From positions 1 to 17,318 of the forward strand of contig CAVFUK010000028.1 in NCBI GenBank assembly GCA_963625535.1: 17,318 nucleotides of DNA. The letters are read 5' to 3'. A program made the translations under genes and the position numbers. The notes beneath the pieces are model-generated. The model was not told the origin of the DNA. It ran no database searches and saw only the letters and a program-made list of their open reading frames with translations. Below are positions 6,998-13,951 of this stretch, piece by piece. The DNA is from Phocaeicola_A sp963625535. Lineage in GTDB: Bacteria; Bacteroidota; Bacteroidia; Bacteroidales; Bacteroidaceae. Within the stretch, counting starts at the first letter, position 1; each line of letters begins with the position of its first letter.

Positions 6998-7063
6998 AAA
7001 AATATACCGCCGTCCGGTAGCTATGCAATTCAATGGTTTGCTGCACGCTACCATGGACGGCGG
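6998..7063 (-). terminator. Intrinsic terminator of the DUF4468/flavin-reductase gene
   Basis: On the minus strand CCGCCGTCC-AT-GGTAGC (7063-7047) pairs with GCTACCGGACGGCGG (7021-7007). The stem is 15 bp with a two-base bulge, the loop is 25 bases, and TATATTTTT follows. It lies 49 bases after the stop at 7113 and ahead of the next promoter. Confidence 0.75.
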
Positions 7064-7112
7064 CTTCTTACATGATGGACAATCAAATATACAGTTTCTT
7101 CTTTCTATCTTT

Positions 7113-8390
7113 CTATTTCATCCAGACGTTGGTGATCTCACCAATGTACATCTTGTGCATGGCCTTTCCTTCCCACTCCTGTCTCAGAGCGTCCTGCTTC
7201 ACCACGTCGGGGTTGAACGACTGTGCTATCATCTTCCGGCACTCGATGATGAGCCACGCCTCGCCGAAGGCCTTGTTGCCCGAGGGGGTGGTGATGGGGG
7301 TGAGGCCCGAAGCCTTCACCTTGTCGCCGTCGCGGCCGGATGTGGTGCCGCACACCTGCAGGGCCTTGCGGCTCTCCTCTTTGTAGAACGAGAGGGTGTA
7401 GGTGTCGCCTTTCTCCATCAGCTGGTAGGTGTAGCGGCTGGGGTTGATGAAGCAGAAAGCCACGGGCTTCTGGTAGAGGTTGCCCAGGCCGCCCCAGCTG
7501 GCTGTCATCATGTTGAACTCAGCGTCGTTGCCGGCGGTGATGAGCATCCAGTCCTCGGACAGCATCTGGTAGATGTTGCCGGGGATGTCCTTCACCTCCA
7601 CCTTGCGATAGCCTGCCATGTCGGAGCTGGCGCCGGCGGGTGTCATCCGGGTGGCGGCTACGGTTGTCGTGGCCACGGTGGCTGCGGGGATGACGGCGGC
7701 CGCTGTTGCCGGTGCCGTCTCAGCGGCCTTGATGGCAGCGGGGTCTATGGTCACCACGCCCGGGGTGTCGGTCTGCACGGCCTTCGTCTCTACCTGGGGC
7801 TGCGAGGCCTTGGCGGTCTGCTGCAGCTGCTCCATGATGGAGGTGGAGATGGACTTGAAGAGGTTGTCCTTATAGTCGATGGTCTCGCGGCGGAACTTGC
7901 CGATGACGCGCGCCAGCTTGTCTTTCTTCTTGTTGAGTCCGGTCTCGTCGGTGATGATCTCCTCGGCGCTGTAGCGCTGTCCGCCGCTGCGCGCCTCCTC
8001 GTAGAGGTAGCGTATGCGGGTGATGGTCATGTCGCACCGGCCGTCGGAGCATTTGGCGGTGAACTGATAGTAGATGCGGGCGCGGTCCAGCGACAGCACG
8101 CTGTTGCTGAAGACGATGAACTGCTCGCCTATGGCGCCTATCTCACCTGCCGAGGCGTCCTCGGAAATCAGTTTATTGTTGGGGAATCCTTCCTCGGTCT
8201 TGAACTGTTCGTTGGCCCAGTTGTCCAGGTACGTGTAGAGCACGTCCTTCGTCAGCCCCGGCACGTTGATGGTCTGCGTGAAGGTGACACGGCCGTCCAC
8301 CACGGGCACAGCCCCTGCCAGATATTTGGCGTCGGTCTGAGCATACACCCATGCGGGGATTATCAGTAGCAATAAGAGAATTTTCTTCAT
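7113..8390 (-). CDS. Exported fusion of a DUF4468-like domain and a flavin-reductase-like domain
   Basis: The ATG at 8390 gives 425 residues and a clean signal peptide (MKKILLLLLIIPAWVYA, then Q). The frame is open 13 codons further upstream, but that part would begin before the promoter's likely start site. Residues about 30-120 (VTFTQTINVPGLTKDVLYTY and onward to MTITRIRYLYEE) match DUF4468, an alpha/beta domain of unknown function common in exported Bacteroidales proteins. A region rich in Ala and Thr (about 195-255) is a linker. The C-terminal part has the flavin-reductase-like split-barrel pattern (MLITAGNDAEFNMMTASWGG, KPVAFCFINPSRYTY, YTLSFYKEE), which binds FMN in related cytosolic enzymes. 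An exported copy is unusual and it may only bind a ligand. It stands alone between its own promoter and terminator. Confidence 0.8.
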   Translation of the reverse strand: MKKILLLLLIIPAWVYAQTDAKYLAGAVPVVDGRVTFTQTINVPGLTKDVLYTYLDNWANEQFKTEEGFPNNKLISEDASAGEIGAIGEQFIVFSNSVLSLDRARIYYQFTAKCSDGRCDMTITRIRYLYEEARSGGQRYSAEEIITDETGLNKKKDKLARVIGKFRRETIDYKDNLFKSISTSIMEQLQQTAKASQPQVETKAVQTDTPGVVTIDPAAIKAAETAPATAAAVIPAATVATTTVAATRMTPAGASSDMAGYRKVEVKDIPGNIYQMLSEDWMLITAGNDAEFNMMTASWGGLGNLYQKPVAFCFINPSRYTYQLMEKGDTYTLSFYKEESRKALQVCGTTSGRDGDKVKASGLTPITTPSGNKAFGEAWLIIECRKMIAQSFNPDVVKQDALRQEWEGKAMHKMYIGEITNVWMK

Positions 8391-8422
8391 AACGATATTT
8401 CGATACTTTTCAAATCGCGGCA

Positions 8423-8455
8423 CAAACATACGGAAAAAAATGATTGCCCTGCAAG
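8423..8455 (-). promoter_or_regulatory. Bacteroidota promoter (-33 TTG, 21-bp spacer, -7 TATGTTTG)
   Basis: On the minus strand TATGTTTG (8430-8423) matches TAnnTTTG, and a TTG (8454-8452) lies exactly 21 bases upstream. This is the best-formed minus-strand promoter in the window. It drives the DUF4468/flavin-reductase gene with a leader of about 25 bases and confirms the start at 8390. Confidence 0.75.
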
Positions 8456-8490
8456 AAATTCAGAAGAATTAAGCAAAAGATGAACAAATT

Positions 8491-9102
8491 TCATTCTTCG
8501 AGCTCTCCTTTGCCCTGGCGCACTATCTCGAAGTCGCCGTCGGTGCAGCGCACCACGGTGCTGGGCTCGGTGCCGCCTATGCCGCCGTCTATCACCAGGT
8601 CCACCAGGTTGCCGAACTTCTCGTCGATGAGCTCGGGGGTGGTGGTGTACTCCACGTCGTCGCCCTCGTCATGGGGCAGGGTGGTGGTGAGGATGGGAGC
8701 CTCCAGCTGTCGGCATATCTCGCGAATGAGCGGATGGTCCGGCACCCGGATGCCCACCTCCTTGCGGTTCTTGTAGACCTTCGGCAGTCGGCTGCCGGCG
8801 GGCAGTATGAAGGTGAAGGGCCCCGGCAGGTTGCGCTTCATCAGCTTGAAGGTGGCGTTGTCCACGCGGGCATACTCGCTGATGTCGCTCAGGTCGTAGC
8901 AGATGATGGAGAGGTCGCACTTGCGCGGGTCCACCCCCTTGATGCGGCAGATGCGCTCTATGGCCCGCTCCTTCAGGGCGTGGCAGCCTATGGCGTACAT
9001 CGTGTCCGTGGGGTAGATGACGAGGCCGCCGTCGCCAAGCACCCGAAGGACTTCATAGAGGTCCTTCGGGTTGGTGTCCTTTTCGTAGAGCTTGCGTATC
9101 AT
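8491..9102 (-). CDS. YciO/TsaC/Sua5-family protein (L-threonylcarbamoyladenylate synthase-like)
   Basis: The start is at 9102 (MIRKLYEKDTNP), giving 203 residues. The longer open frame upstream is the AsmA gene read out of frame. The YrdC fold shows VIYPTDTMYAIGC, the ERICRIKGVDPRK basic segment, LPGPFTFILPAG and VGIRVPDHPL. TsaC/Sua5 enzymes make threonylcarbamoyl-AMP for the tRNA t6A modification. This protein follows the E. coli YciO pattern (about 206 residues; family blocks PTDS-Y-LGC, ERICRIR, SFVDN-FRLMK, STSL). It has TTTLP where TsaC has the S-x-N-type motif. It may therefore be YciO rather than the main TsaC. It follows the AsmA stop by eight bases. Confidence 0.85.
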   Translation of the reverse strand: MIRKLYEKDTNPKDLYEVLRVLGDGGLVIYPTDTMYAIGCHALKERAIERICRIKGVDPRKCDLSIICYDLSDISEYARVDNATFKLMKRNLPGPFTFILPAGSRLPKVYKNRKEVGIRVPDHPLIREICRQLEAPILTTTLPHDEGDDVEYTTTPELIDEKFGNLVDLVIDGGIGGTEPSTVVRCTDGDFEIVRQGKGELEE

Positions 9103-9110
9103 GGCGTGGC

Positions 9111-11639
9111 TTACTTCTTCTTCAGCAGGTTGAGCACTTTGTTCACAGCCTTCTCGGTGGCTTTCTCGGCCACCTTCTTCTTCAGCGAGTCGGTGTTGGC
9201 GGTGACGGTGGAGTCCAGGCCCAGCTTCTGGGCGGCTTTCTCCAGGGCCTTGTTGGTGACCGTCTGCACGGCCTGGTTCGCCATGCTCTTGGTGTCGATG
9301 CTCACCTTGGGCGAGGTCAGCGTGCCGCCTATCTTCAGGTCCACGGTGGTGAGTTGCGAGATGGAGCCCGCGCTGGCGGGCAGTTTTATCTTGCCGCTGT
9401 AGTTCACCGTCTGATCCAGGCCCGTGTCGCCGGAGAGGTTGATGGTGGTGTCGCCCAACTTGATGTCGAAGGGCTTCGTGCTCAGGCGTCCGTCCTTGAT
9501 GGTGAAGTCCAGCGTCAGGTCCTTGGCGCTGAGGCTCTTCAGGCTCGGCTTGTTCACCAGCTCGGCTATCTGACCGATGCACTTCACGTTGCTCAGGTTG
9601 ATGTCCTTGGTCTGCAGCTGTCCGTCGGCCTGCAGGGTGTTCATCACGGGCGTCATGGTGCTGTCGAGCGCCGCCGTCAGGTTCATCTTGCCTGAGAAGT
9701 TACCCTCCATGCCCTCGAATATCGGGGCGAACTTCTGTATCATGTCCAGCTCCTTGAAGGTCTGGGTGAAGGAGAGTCCCGTCATGCTGAACGCCGCCTT
9801 CAGGTCGGGGTTCTGTCCCTTCGGGGTGGCGTAGCTGCCGTTCATCACCACCTTGCCTCCCATGGTGTTCATCGAGAGGTTCGTCATGTCCACCACGCTG
9901 TTCTTCACCGTCAGTGCGCCGTTGAGGTCCTTCAGCGTCATCCTGTCGAAGAGCACCTCCTTCATGTTCACGTTCATGTTGAAGTCGATGTTGTCCGGCA
10001 CGCGGATGACTCCCGTGGCCTCTGTGGCGGCGGCCGTCTGTGTGGTGTCGGCGGCGGCCACCATGGTGCTGTCGGAGGTGGTCATGAAGTCGTTCAGGTT
10101 AAAGTGGTTGGAGGATGCGTTCACGCGTCCCTTCAGTGTCTTGCCCTTCAGCGCGAAGGCCATGTAGTTCTCGAAGCGGCAGTCGGCGGTGAGGTCGTTG
10201 TCGCCAATGTTCACCGTGGTCTCGCTCAGGTTGAGGTACTGCGGGGTGAAGGTGAAGACGGACTGCTTGATGCCTATCCGTGGCAGGCCCTTCATGTCGA
10301 GGTTCATGTCGTTCAGCTTCAGAGTGCCCTGCGCGGCTATCTTGTCATACTGCTCCTTCTCCACGTAGGAGAGCTTGCCTGCCACGCTCATGGCCGCCGT
10401 CACCACGCCGTTGAGCGTCATGTCCTCCAGCGGATAGATCTCCTTTATCTTGCCCAGGTTGAGCACTCCGTTGGCCGAGAACTGGAAGTCCGGGTCGCTC
10501 ACGGGAGTCTTCACCGTGGCCGTGGCTGCGAAGGCGTTGCCTGCCATCGAGAAGCTGAAGGGGTCTATCTTCACCTCTGTCAGGTCGGCGCTGCCGCCGG
10601 GGTTGCTCACCTCTGCCAGCACCTGTATGTTGTCCACGCCAGCGGGCAGCGCCGGGTAGCGGAACTGTCCGTCCTCCACCTTCAGCTTCACCTCCATGGC
10701 CGGCAGGTTCGTCTCGTCAAGAGTGCCCTTGGCCCATGCCTCCATGGATACCTTGCCGCTGGTCTGCAGCGTCTCGAAGTCCTTCATGTAGATGGCGGGG
10801 ATGAGGGAGAGAATCTCCTTGAACTGAATCTCCGAGGTGTTCATCTTCAGGTCCATCTGCGTGGTGCTGTCCGCCAGGGCCACCCATCCGTCGAGGTTCG
10901 CCTCTATGGCGTTCAGGCGCAGCTTGTTCTCCTGCAGGGTGAACTTCTGGTTCTGCAGGTCGGCGTCCACGTTCAGCGTGGCGGCTATCTCGGCGTCCTT
11001 CAGGAAGGGGATGTCGTTCATGCGGAACAGCAGCGCCTTTATCTCCGACTCCAGCTTCACGACCGTGTGCTGGGCGCTCATGTCGCCCGAGCAGGTGAGC
11101 GCCAGGCCGTCCACCGCGGCGTACATGTTGCTCTGGCGGTCGTCGTAGATGATGTCCACGTCGGACAGGGTGAGCTTCTGCAGCTTGATGCGGAACGAGT
11201 TCTCCGTGGCCGTGGTGTCGGTCTCCGCCGTGGCGGTGGAGTCGGTCTTCATCACGTCCCAGTTGGCGCGTCCGTCGCTCAGCACGATGGCCTTCAGCTT
11301 GGTGTCGTTCACCTCCACCTTCGAGATCTCGTAGCCCGAGCCGCCCAGCAGCGACATCAGGTTCACCGACACCGACACCTCGCCGGCGTTCAGCAGTGTG
11401 TCGTTCTCGAAGTCGCCCACACCCTTTATCCAGAAGTCCTCCAGCGACAGGGTCGCCTTGGGGAAGTTGCGCAGCAGGCTGATGTCGACGTCGTCGAAGT
11501 AGAACTCCGCGTTCAGCAACTTGTTTCCTTCGCTGATAGCCAGTTCCTTTATCTTCCCCTTGAACGCGTAGGGGAGCGCCAGCAACAGTACGAAGATGGC
11601 CGCGATGACGAGCACCGCGATTTTGATACTTTTCTTCAT
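9111..11639 (-). CDS. AsmA-like membrane-anchored envelope protein
   Basis: This 842-residue protein has one N-terminal membrane anchor (residues about 7-25, IAVLVIAAIFVLLLALPYAF). The rest is long, beta-rich periplasmic sequence of the AsmA family: N-terminal block LLNAEFYFDDVDISLLRNFPKATLSLEDF, repeated short strands with G-x-D and N-L-S turns, and the conserved C-terminal AsmA block around residues 700-780 (LNLTAALDS-like, LTLDFTIKDGRLSTKPFDIKLGDTTINLSGDTGLD). A Ser/Thr/Ala-rich spacer at about 518-545 separates two halves. The tail (about 795-842) is a Lys- and Ala-rich helix. AsmA/TamB-type proteins are thought to carry lipids between membranes; this is family knowledge, not shown here. 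It starts 36 bases after the helicase stop. A 14-bp AT palindrome (TATATTATAATATA, 11649-11662) lies in that gap and no TAnnTTTG box is seen there. Confidence 0.87.
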   Translation of the reverse strand: MKKSIKIAVLVIAAIFVLLLALPYAFKGKIKELAISEGNKLLNAEFYFDDVDISLLRNFPKATLSLEDFWIKGVGDFENDTLLNAGEVSVSVNLMSLLGGSGYEISKVEVNDTKLKAIVLSDGRANWDVMKTDSTATAETDTTATENSFRIKLQKLTLSDVDIIYDDRQSNMYAAVDGLALTCSGDMSAQHTVVKLESEIKALLFRMNDIPFLKDAEIAATLNVDADLQNQKFTLQENKLRLNAIEANLDGWVALADSTTQMDLKMNTSEIQFKEILSLIPAIYMKDFETLQTSGKVSMEAWAKGTLDETNLPAMEVKLKVEDGQFRYPALPAGVDNIQVLAEVSNPGGSADLTEVKIDPFSFSMAGNAFAATATVKTPVSDPDFQFSANGVLNLGKIKEIYPLEDMTLNGVVTAAMSVAGKLSYVEKEQYDKIAAQGTLKLNDMNLDMKGLPRIGIKQSVFTFTPQYLNLSETTVNIGDNDLTADCRFENYMAFALKGKTLKGRVNASSNHFNLNDFMTTSDSTMVAAADTTQTAAATEATGVIRVPDNIDFNMNVNMKEVLFDRMTLKDLNGALTVKNSVVDMTNLSMNTMGGKVVMNGSYATPKGQNPDLKAAFSMTGLSFTQTFKELDMIQKFAPIFEGMEGNFSGKMNLTAALDSTMTPVMNTLQADGQLQTKDINLSNVKCIGQIAELVNKPSLKSLSAKDLTLDFTIKDGRLSTKPFDIKLGDTTINLSGDTGLDQTVNYSGKIKLPASAGSISQLTTVDLKIGGTLTSPKVSIDTKSMANQAVQTVTNKALEKAAQKLGLDSTVTANTDSLKKKVAEKATEKAVNKVLNLLKKK

Positions 11640-11675
11640 GTTTTCGTCTATATTATAATATATGTATGTGTGTTG

Positions 11676-13715
11676 TCAATTCTTCTTCCGTTTGTTCTCC
11701 TTCGGCTTGCCGCCGCCGCCCTGCTGCCGTCGCAGGCGTTCCGCCAGTTCCCACTGCAGCTCGGCCTCGTCCGTCATGCCTTGCTGTGCCAGGGCGTTGC
11801 CGAACCACTCGTGCGCGTCGGCGTCGTCCGGCGCCAGGGTGGTGGCTTTGTCCAGGTCCGCCACGGCTCCGGTCACGTTGTTCAGCTTCAGCCGCGCCTG
11901 TCCGCGCAGCAGCCGTGCCTCGGCGCTCTGTCGGCTGTGTTTTATCACGTGGCTCAGGCAGGGTTCCGCCTCGGCGTATCGCTCCATCTCCATCAGCGTC
12001 CGTGCCTTGCCCATCCATCCGGGCACGTACTGGGGCGCCAGGTCTATGGCCTTGCTGTAGTTCGCCAGCGCCGCCTCCTGCTCCTCGCGCCTGGGGCCGC
12101 ACATCTTGCCCATCTCGCAATACTCCGCCGCCAGCTTCTCCATCATCTTCTGCTTGCGCACCAGCTCCTCCTTCAGGTGGTCGATGGTGGCCTGTTGGGT
12201 GCTGATGATGACCAGCTTGCGGCGTATGAACCGCTTCACCAGGGGACGCTCTATGTCGTAGCGGGCGTGTATGGCCTGGAAGAAGGTGTCGAGGCAAGCC
12301 CCGAAGTCGCCCTCGTCGAAGTGGCGCACCGTGTCGCGGTAGAGGATGTCCGCCTGCGCCTGCTTCATGGCCTTGTCGTACACCTGTCGGTTGTTGAACC
12401 GGCTGGCGAACTGCACGATGGCGTTGCTCACGAAGATGTCCGCCTGCGAGATTTGCTTCTTCAGCTGGATGCCGTCCAGCGAGGTGCAGCGCGACAGGGC
12501 CACGTAGGTCTGTCCGCCGGCGAAGGCGCCTCCCGTGAGGTCTATTATCACGCGGCTGAAGGTGAGGCCCTGGCTCTTGTGGATGGTGATGGCCCACGCC
12601 AGGCGCAGGGGGAACTGCGTGAAGGTGCCCAGCTCCTCCTCCTCAATCTTCTTCTCCGCCTCGTTGTAGGTGTAGCGTATGTTTTGCCACTGCTCCAGGG
12701 CCACGTCGTAGTCCTCGCCCGTCTCGGTGGTGACGTAGAGGGTGCTGTGCTCCTCGTCGAATCCGGTCACCACGCCTATGGTGCCGTTCACCCAGCGGTG
12801 GTCCTTGTCGTTCTTTATGAAGATGATCTGCGCGCCGGGCTTCAGGCTCAGCTCCATGGCCGTGGGCAGGCTGTTCTCGGGGAACTCACCCTTTATCACG
12901 CCCCGGAACACCGTCGGTTCGCCGGGCAGCTCCGCCAGCTTGTGCTCGTTGATGTAGTCCACCACGTCGCGCCGGGTCGCCAGGGTGACGCTCATCCGCT
13001 CGCTCTGCTGGCTCATCTCGGCGCCCACGCGTGTGTTCAGCAGCTGCAGGTCCGCCGCCCCGGCGGTGTTGGTGCGTATGTGGTCCAGCACGTTGATGAA
13101 GACGCGGTCCGTCTGCCGGTAGACCTTCCTCAGCTCTATGGACACCAGCTCCATCTGCTCGAACACGCGTGCCGAGAAGAAGAAGGGGGTGGGGTAGAAT
13201 CGGTTCAGTATGGCGCGCTCGTCCTGCTTCACCACGGGCTCCAGCTGATACACATCGCCCACCAGCAGCAGCTGTTTGCCGCCGAAGGGTGTGCGCATGT
13301 TGCGCGAGTATACGCGCAGCACCTTGTCGATGAAGTCGATGATGTCCGCCCTCACCATGGAGATCTCGTCGATGATGATGAGCTCCACCTCGTCGATGAG
13401 CTTGCGGTGCGACGAGCTGTACTTCAGGAACTCCTTTATCCGCCGTGGGCTGAACTTGGGGTCGTCGGGCAGCAGGGGGTAGAAGGGCAGTTTGAAGAAG
13501 CTGTGCAGGGTGCTGCCACCGGCGTTGATGGCGGCTATGCCCGTGGGGGCGAGCACCACGTGTTTCTTCTTCGTCACGCTGCACACGTAGCGCAGGAACG
13601 TGCTCTTGCCCGTGCCCGCCTTACCGGTGAGGAACACCGACTGGCGGGTGAACTGTATCAGGTTCAGCGCGTTCTGAAACTCTTGGTTCGATGTGTCAAT
13701 CTTCAGCTCTTCCAT
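11676..13715 (-). CDS. PIF1-like superfamily 1 DNA helicase with C-terminal TPR region
   Basis: This 679-residue protein has the SF1B/PIF1 helicase motifs in order: Walker A GKAGTGKST (31-39), LAPTGIAAINAGGSTLHSFF (motif Ia), Walker B LIIIDEISM (112-120), GDVYQLEP (motif III, 153-160), HKSQGLTF (about 380) and YVALSR (about 405). A basic, coiled segment follows, then TPR-like helices from about 540 to 665 (ALANYSKAIDLAPQYVPGWMGKAR, GAVADLDKATTLAPDDADAHEWFGNALAQ) and a Gly/Lys-rich tail. PIF1 helicases unwind DNA 5' to 3' and resolve R-loops and G-quadruplexes; activity here is inferred from motifs. The TPR tail may recruit partners. It heads the unit with AsmA and YciO downstream. The promoter box ends 11 bases before the ATG. 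Confidence 0.9.
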   Translation of the reverse strand: MEELKIDTSNQEFQNALNLIQFTRQSVFLTGKAGTGKSTFLRYVCSVTKKKHVVLAPTGIAAINAGGSTLHSFFKLPFYPLLPDDPKFSPRRIKEFLKYSSSHRKLIDEVELIIIDEISMVRADIIDFIDKVLRVYSRNMRTPFGGKQLLLVGDVYQLEPVVKQDERAILNRFYPTPFFFSARVFEQMELVSIELRKVYRQTDRVFINVLDHIRTNTAGAADLQLLNTRVGAEMSQQSERMSVTLATRRDVVDYINEHKLAELPGEPTVFRGVIKGEFPENSLPTAMELSLKPGAQIIFIKNDKDHRWVNGTIGVVTGFDEEHSTLYVTTETGEDYDVALEQWQNIRYTYNEAEKKIEEEELGTFTQFPLRLAWAITIHKSQGLTFSRVIIDLTGGAFAGGQTYVALSRCTSLDGIQLKKQISQADIFVSNAIVQFASRFNNRQVYDKAMKQAQADILYRDTVRHFDEGDFGACLDTFFQAIHARYDIERPLVKRFIRRKLVIISTQQATIDHLKEELVRKQKMMEKLAAEYCEMGKMCGPRREEQEAALANYSKAIDLAPQYVPGWMGKARTLMEMERYAEAEPCLSHVIKHSRQSAEARLLRGQARLKLNNVTGAVADLDKATTLAPDDADAHEWFGNALAQQGMTDEAELQWELAERLRRQQGGGGKPKENKRKKN

Positions 13716-13726
13716 AATCCGAAGTA

Positions 13727-13734
13727 CAAAGGTA
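13727..13734 (-). promoter_or_regulatory. Bacteroidota -7 promoter element for the PIF1-like helicase
   Basis: The minus strand reads TACCTTTG, matching TAnnTTTG, 11 bases upstream of the ATG at 13715, so the leader would be very short. Just upstream, at 13736-13746, CGCAA-T-TTGCG forms two perfect five-base arms that could be an operator, but this may be chance. Confidence 0.6.
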
Positions 13735-13792
13735 ACGCAATTTGCGCATCCCCTTCGCTTTTATCACTTAAAAAATATTATTCCCTTCGCGC

Positions 13793-13821
13793 GGCGCGCC
13801 CCGTGTGCGCCTCCTTTTTTT
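13793..13821 (+). terminator. Plus-strand intrinsic terminator without an upstream gene
   Basis: GGCGCGC (13793-13799) pairs with GTGCGCC (13805-13811), with one G-U pair and a five-base loop CCCGT. After TCC comes T7 (13815-13821). All known genes to its left are on the minus strand, so it would stop transcription arriving from the antisense side or from an unrecognised short transcript. It lies 20 bases upstream of the AlbA_2 gene's -33 element. Confidence 0.55.
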
Positions 13822-13840
13822 GTTAAAACCCGCCGTCGGC

Positions 13841-13871
13841 TTGCCAGCTTCGAGGGGAAGCGCTACATTTG
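13841..13871 (+). promoter_or_regulatory. Bacteroidota promoter for the AlbA_2-domain gene
   Basis: TTG at 13841-13843 and TACATTTG (TAnnTTTG) at 13864-13871 are separated by 20 bases, a consensus layout. The transcript would start near 13875 and have a leader of about 75 bases before the ATG at 13952. Confidence 0.75.
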
Positions 13872-13878
13872 CCTCTCG

Positions 13879-13913
13879 GTACAGGAAATTTTGAAGGATG
13901 TGCCATCCTGTAC
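13879..13913 (+). promoter_or_regulatory. Inverted repeat in the leader of the AlbA_2-domain gene
   Basis: GTACAGGA (13879-13886) is the exact reverse complement of TCCTGTAC (13906-13913), separated by 19 bases. Within the spacer GGAT pairs with ATCC (13897-13908), overlapping the right arm, so two alternative hairpins are possible. It begins eight bases after the -7 box, so it could be a DNA operator at the start site or an RNA hairpin in the leader. Confidence 0.5.
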
Positions 13914-13941
13914 ATTATCAACAGTATGCTTACAAATAACT

Positions 13942-13946
13942 GGAGG
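13942..13946 (+). promoter_or_regulatory. Ribosome binding site GGAGG
   Basis: GGAGG is followed five bases later by the ATG at 13952. This decides that start over the in-frame GTG at 13946, which lies within the motif. It is notable because the other genes here lack a strong Shine-Dalgarno sequence. Confidence 0.7.
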
Positions 13947-13951
13947 TGCAG

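Noticed and set aside
9103..9582. 160-codon N-terminal extension of the YciO/TsaC gene
   Set aside because: It lies within the AsmA gene in another frame and is Gln-, Arg- and His-rich. The family's own N-terminus begins at 9102.
10104..13826. 1240-codon plus-strand open frame opposite the AsmA and helicase genes
   Set aside because: It spans two well-supported minus-strand genes and their spacer. Its composition (Leu, Val, His, Gln repeats) is typical of antisense reading of GC-rich DNA. The length alone is striking but is explained by codon bias.
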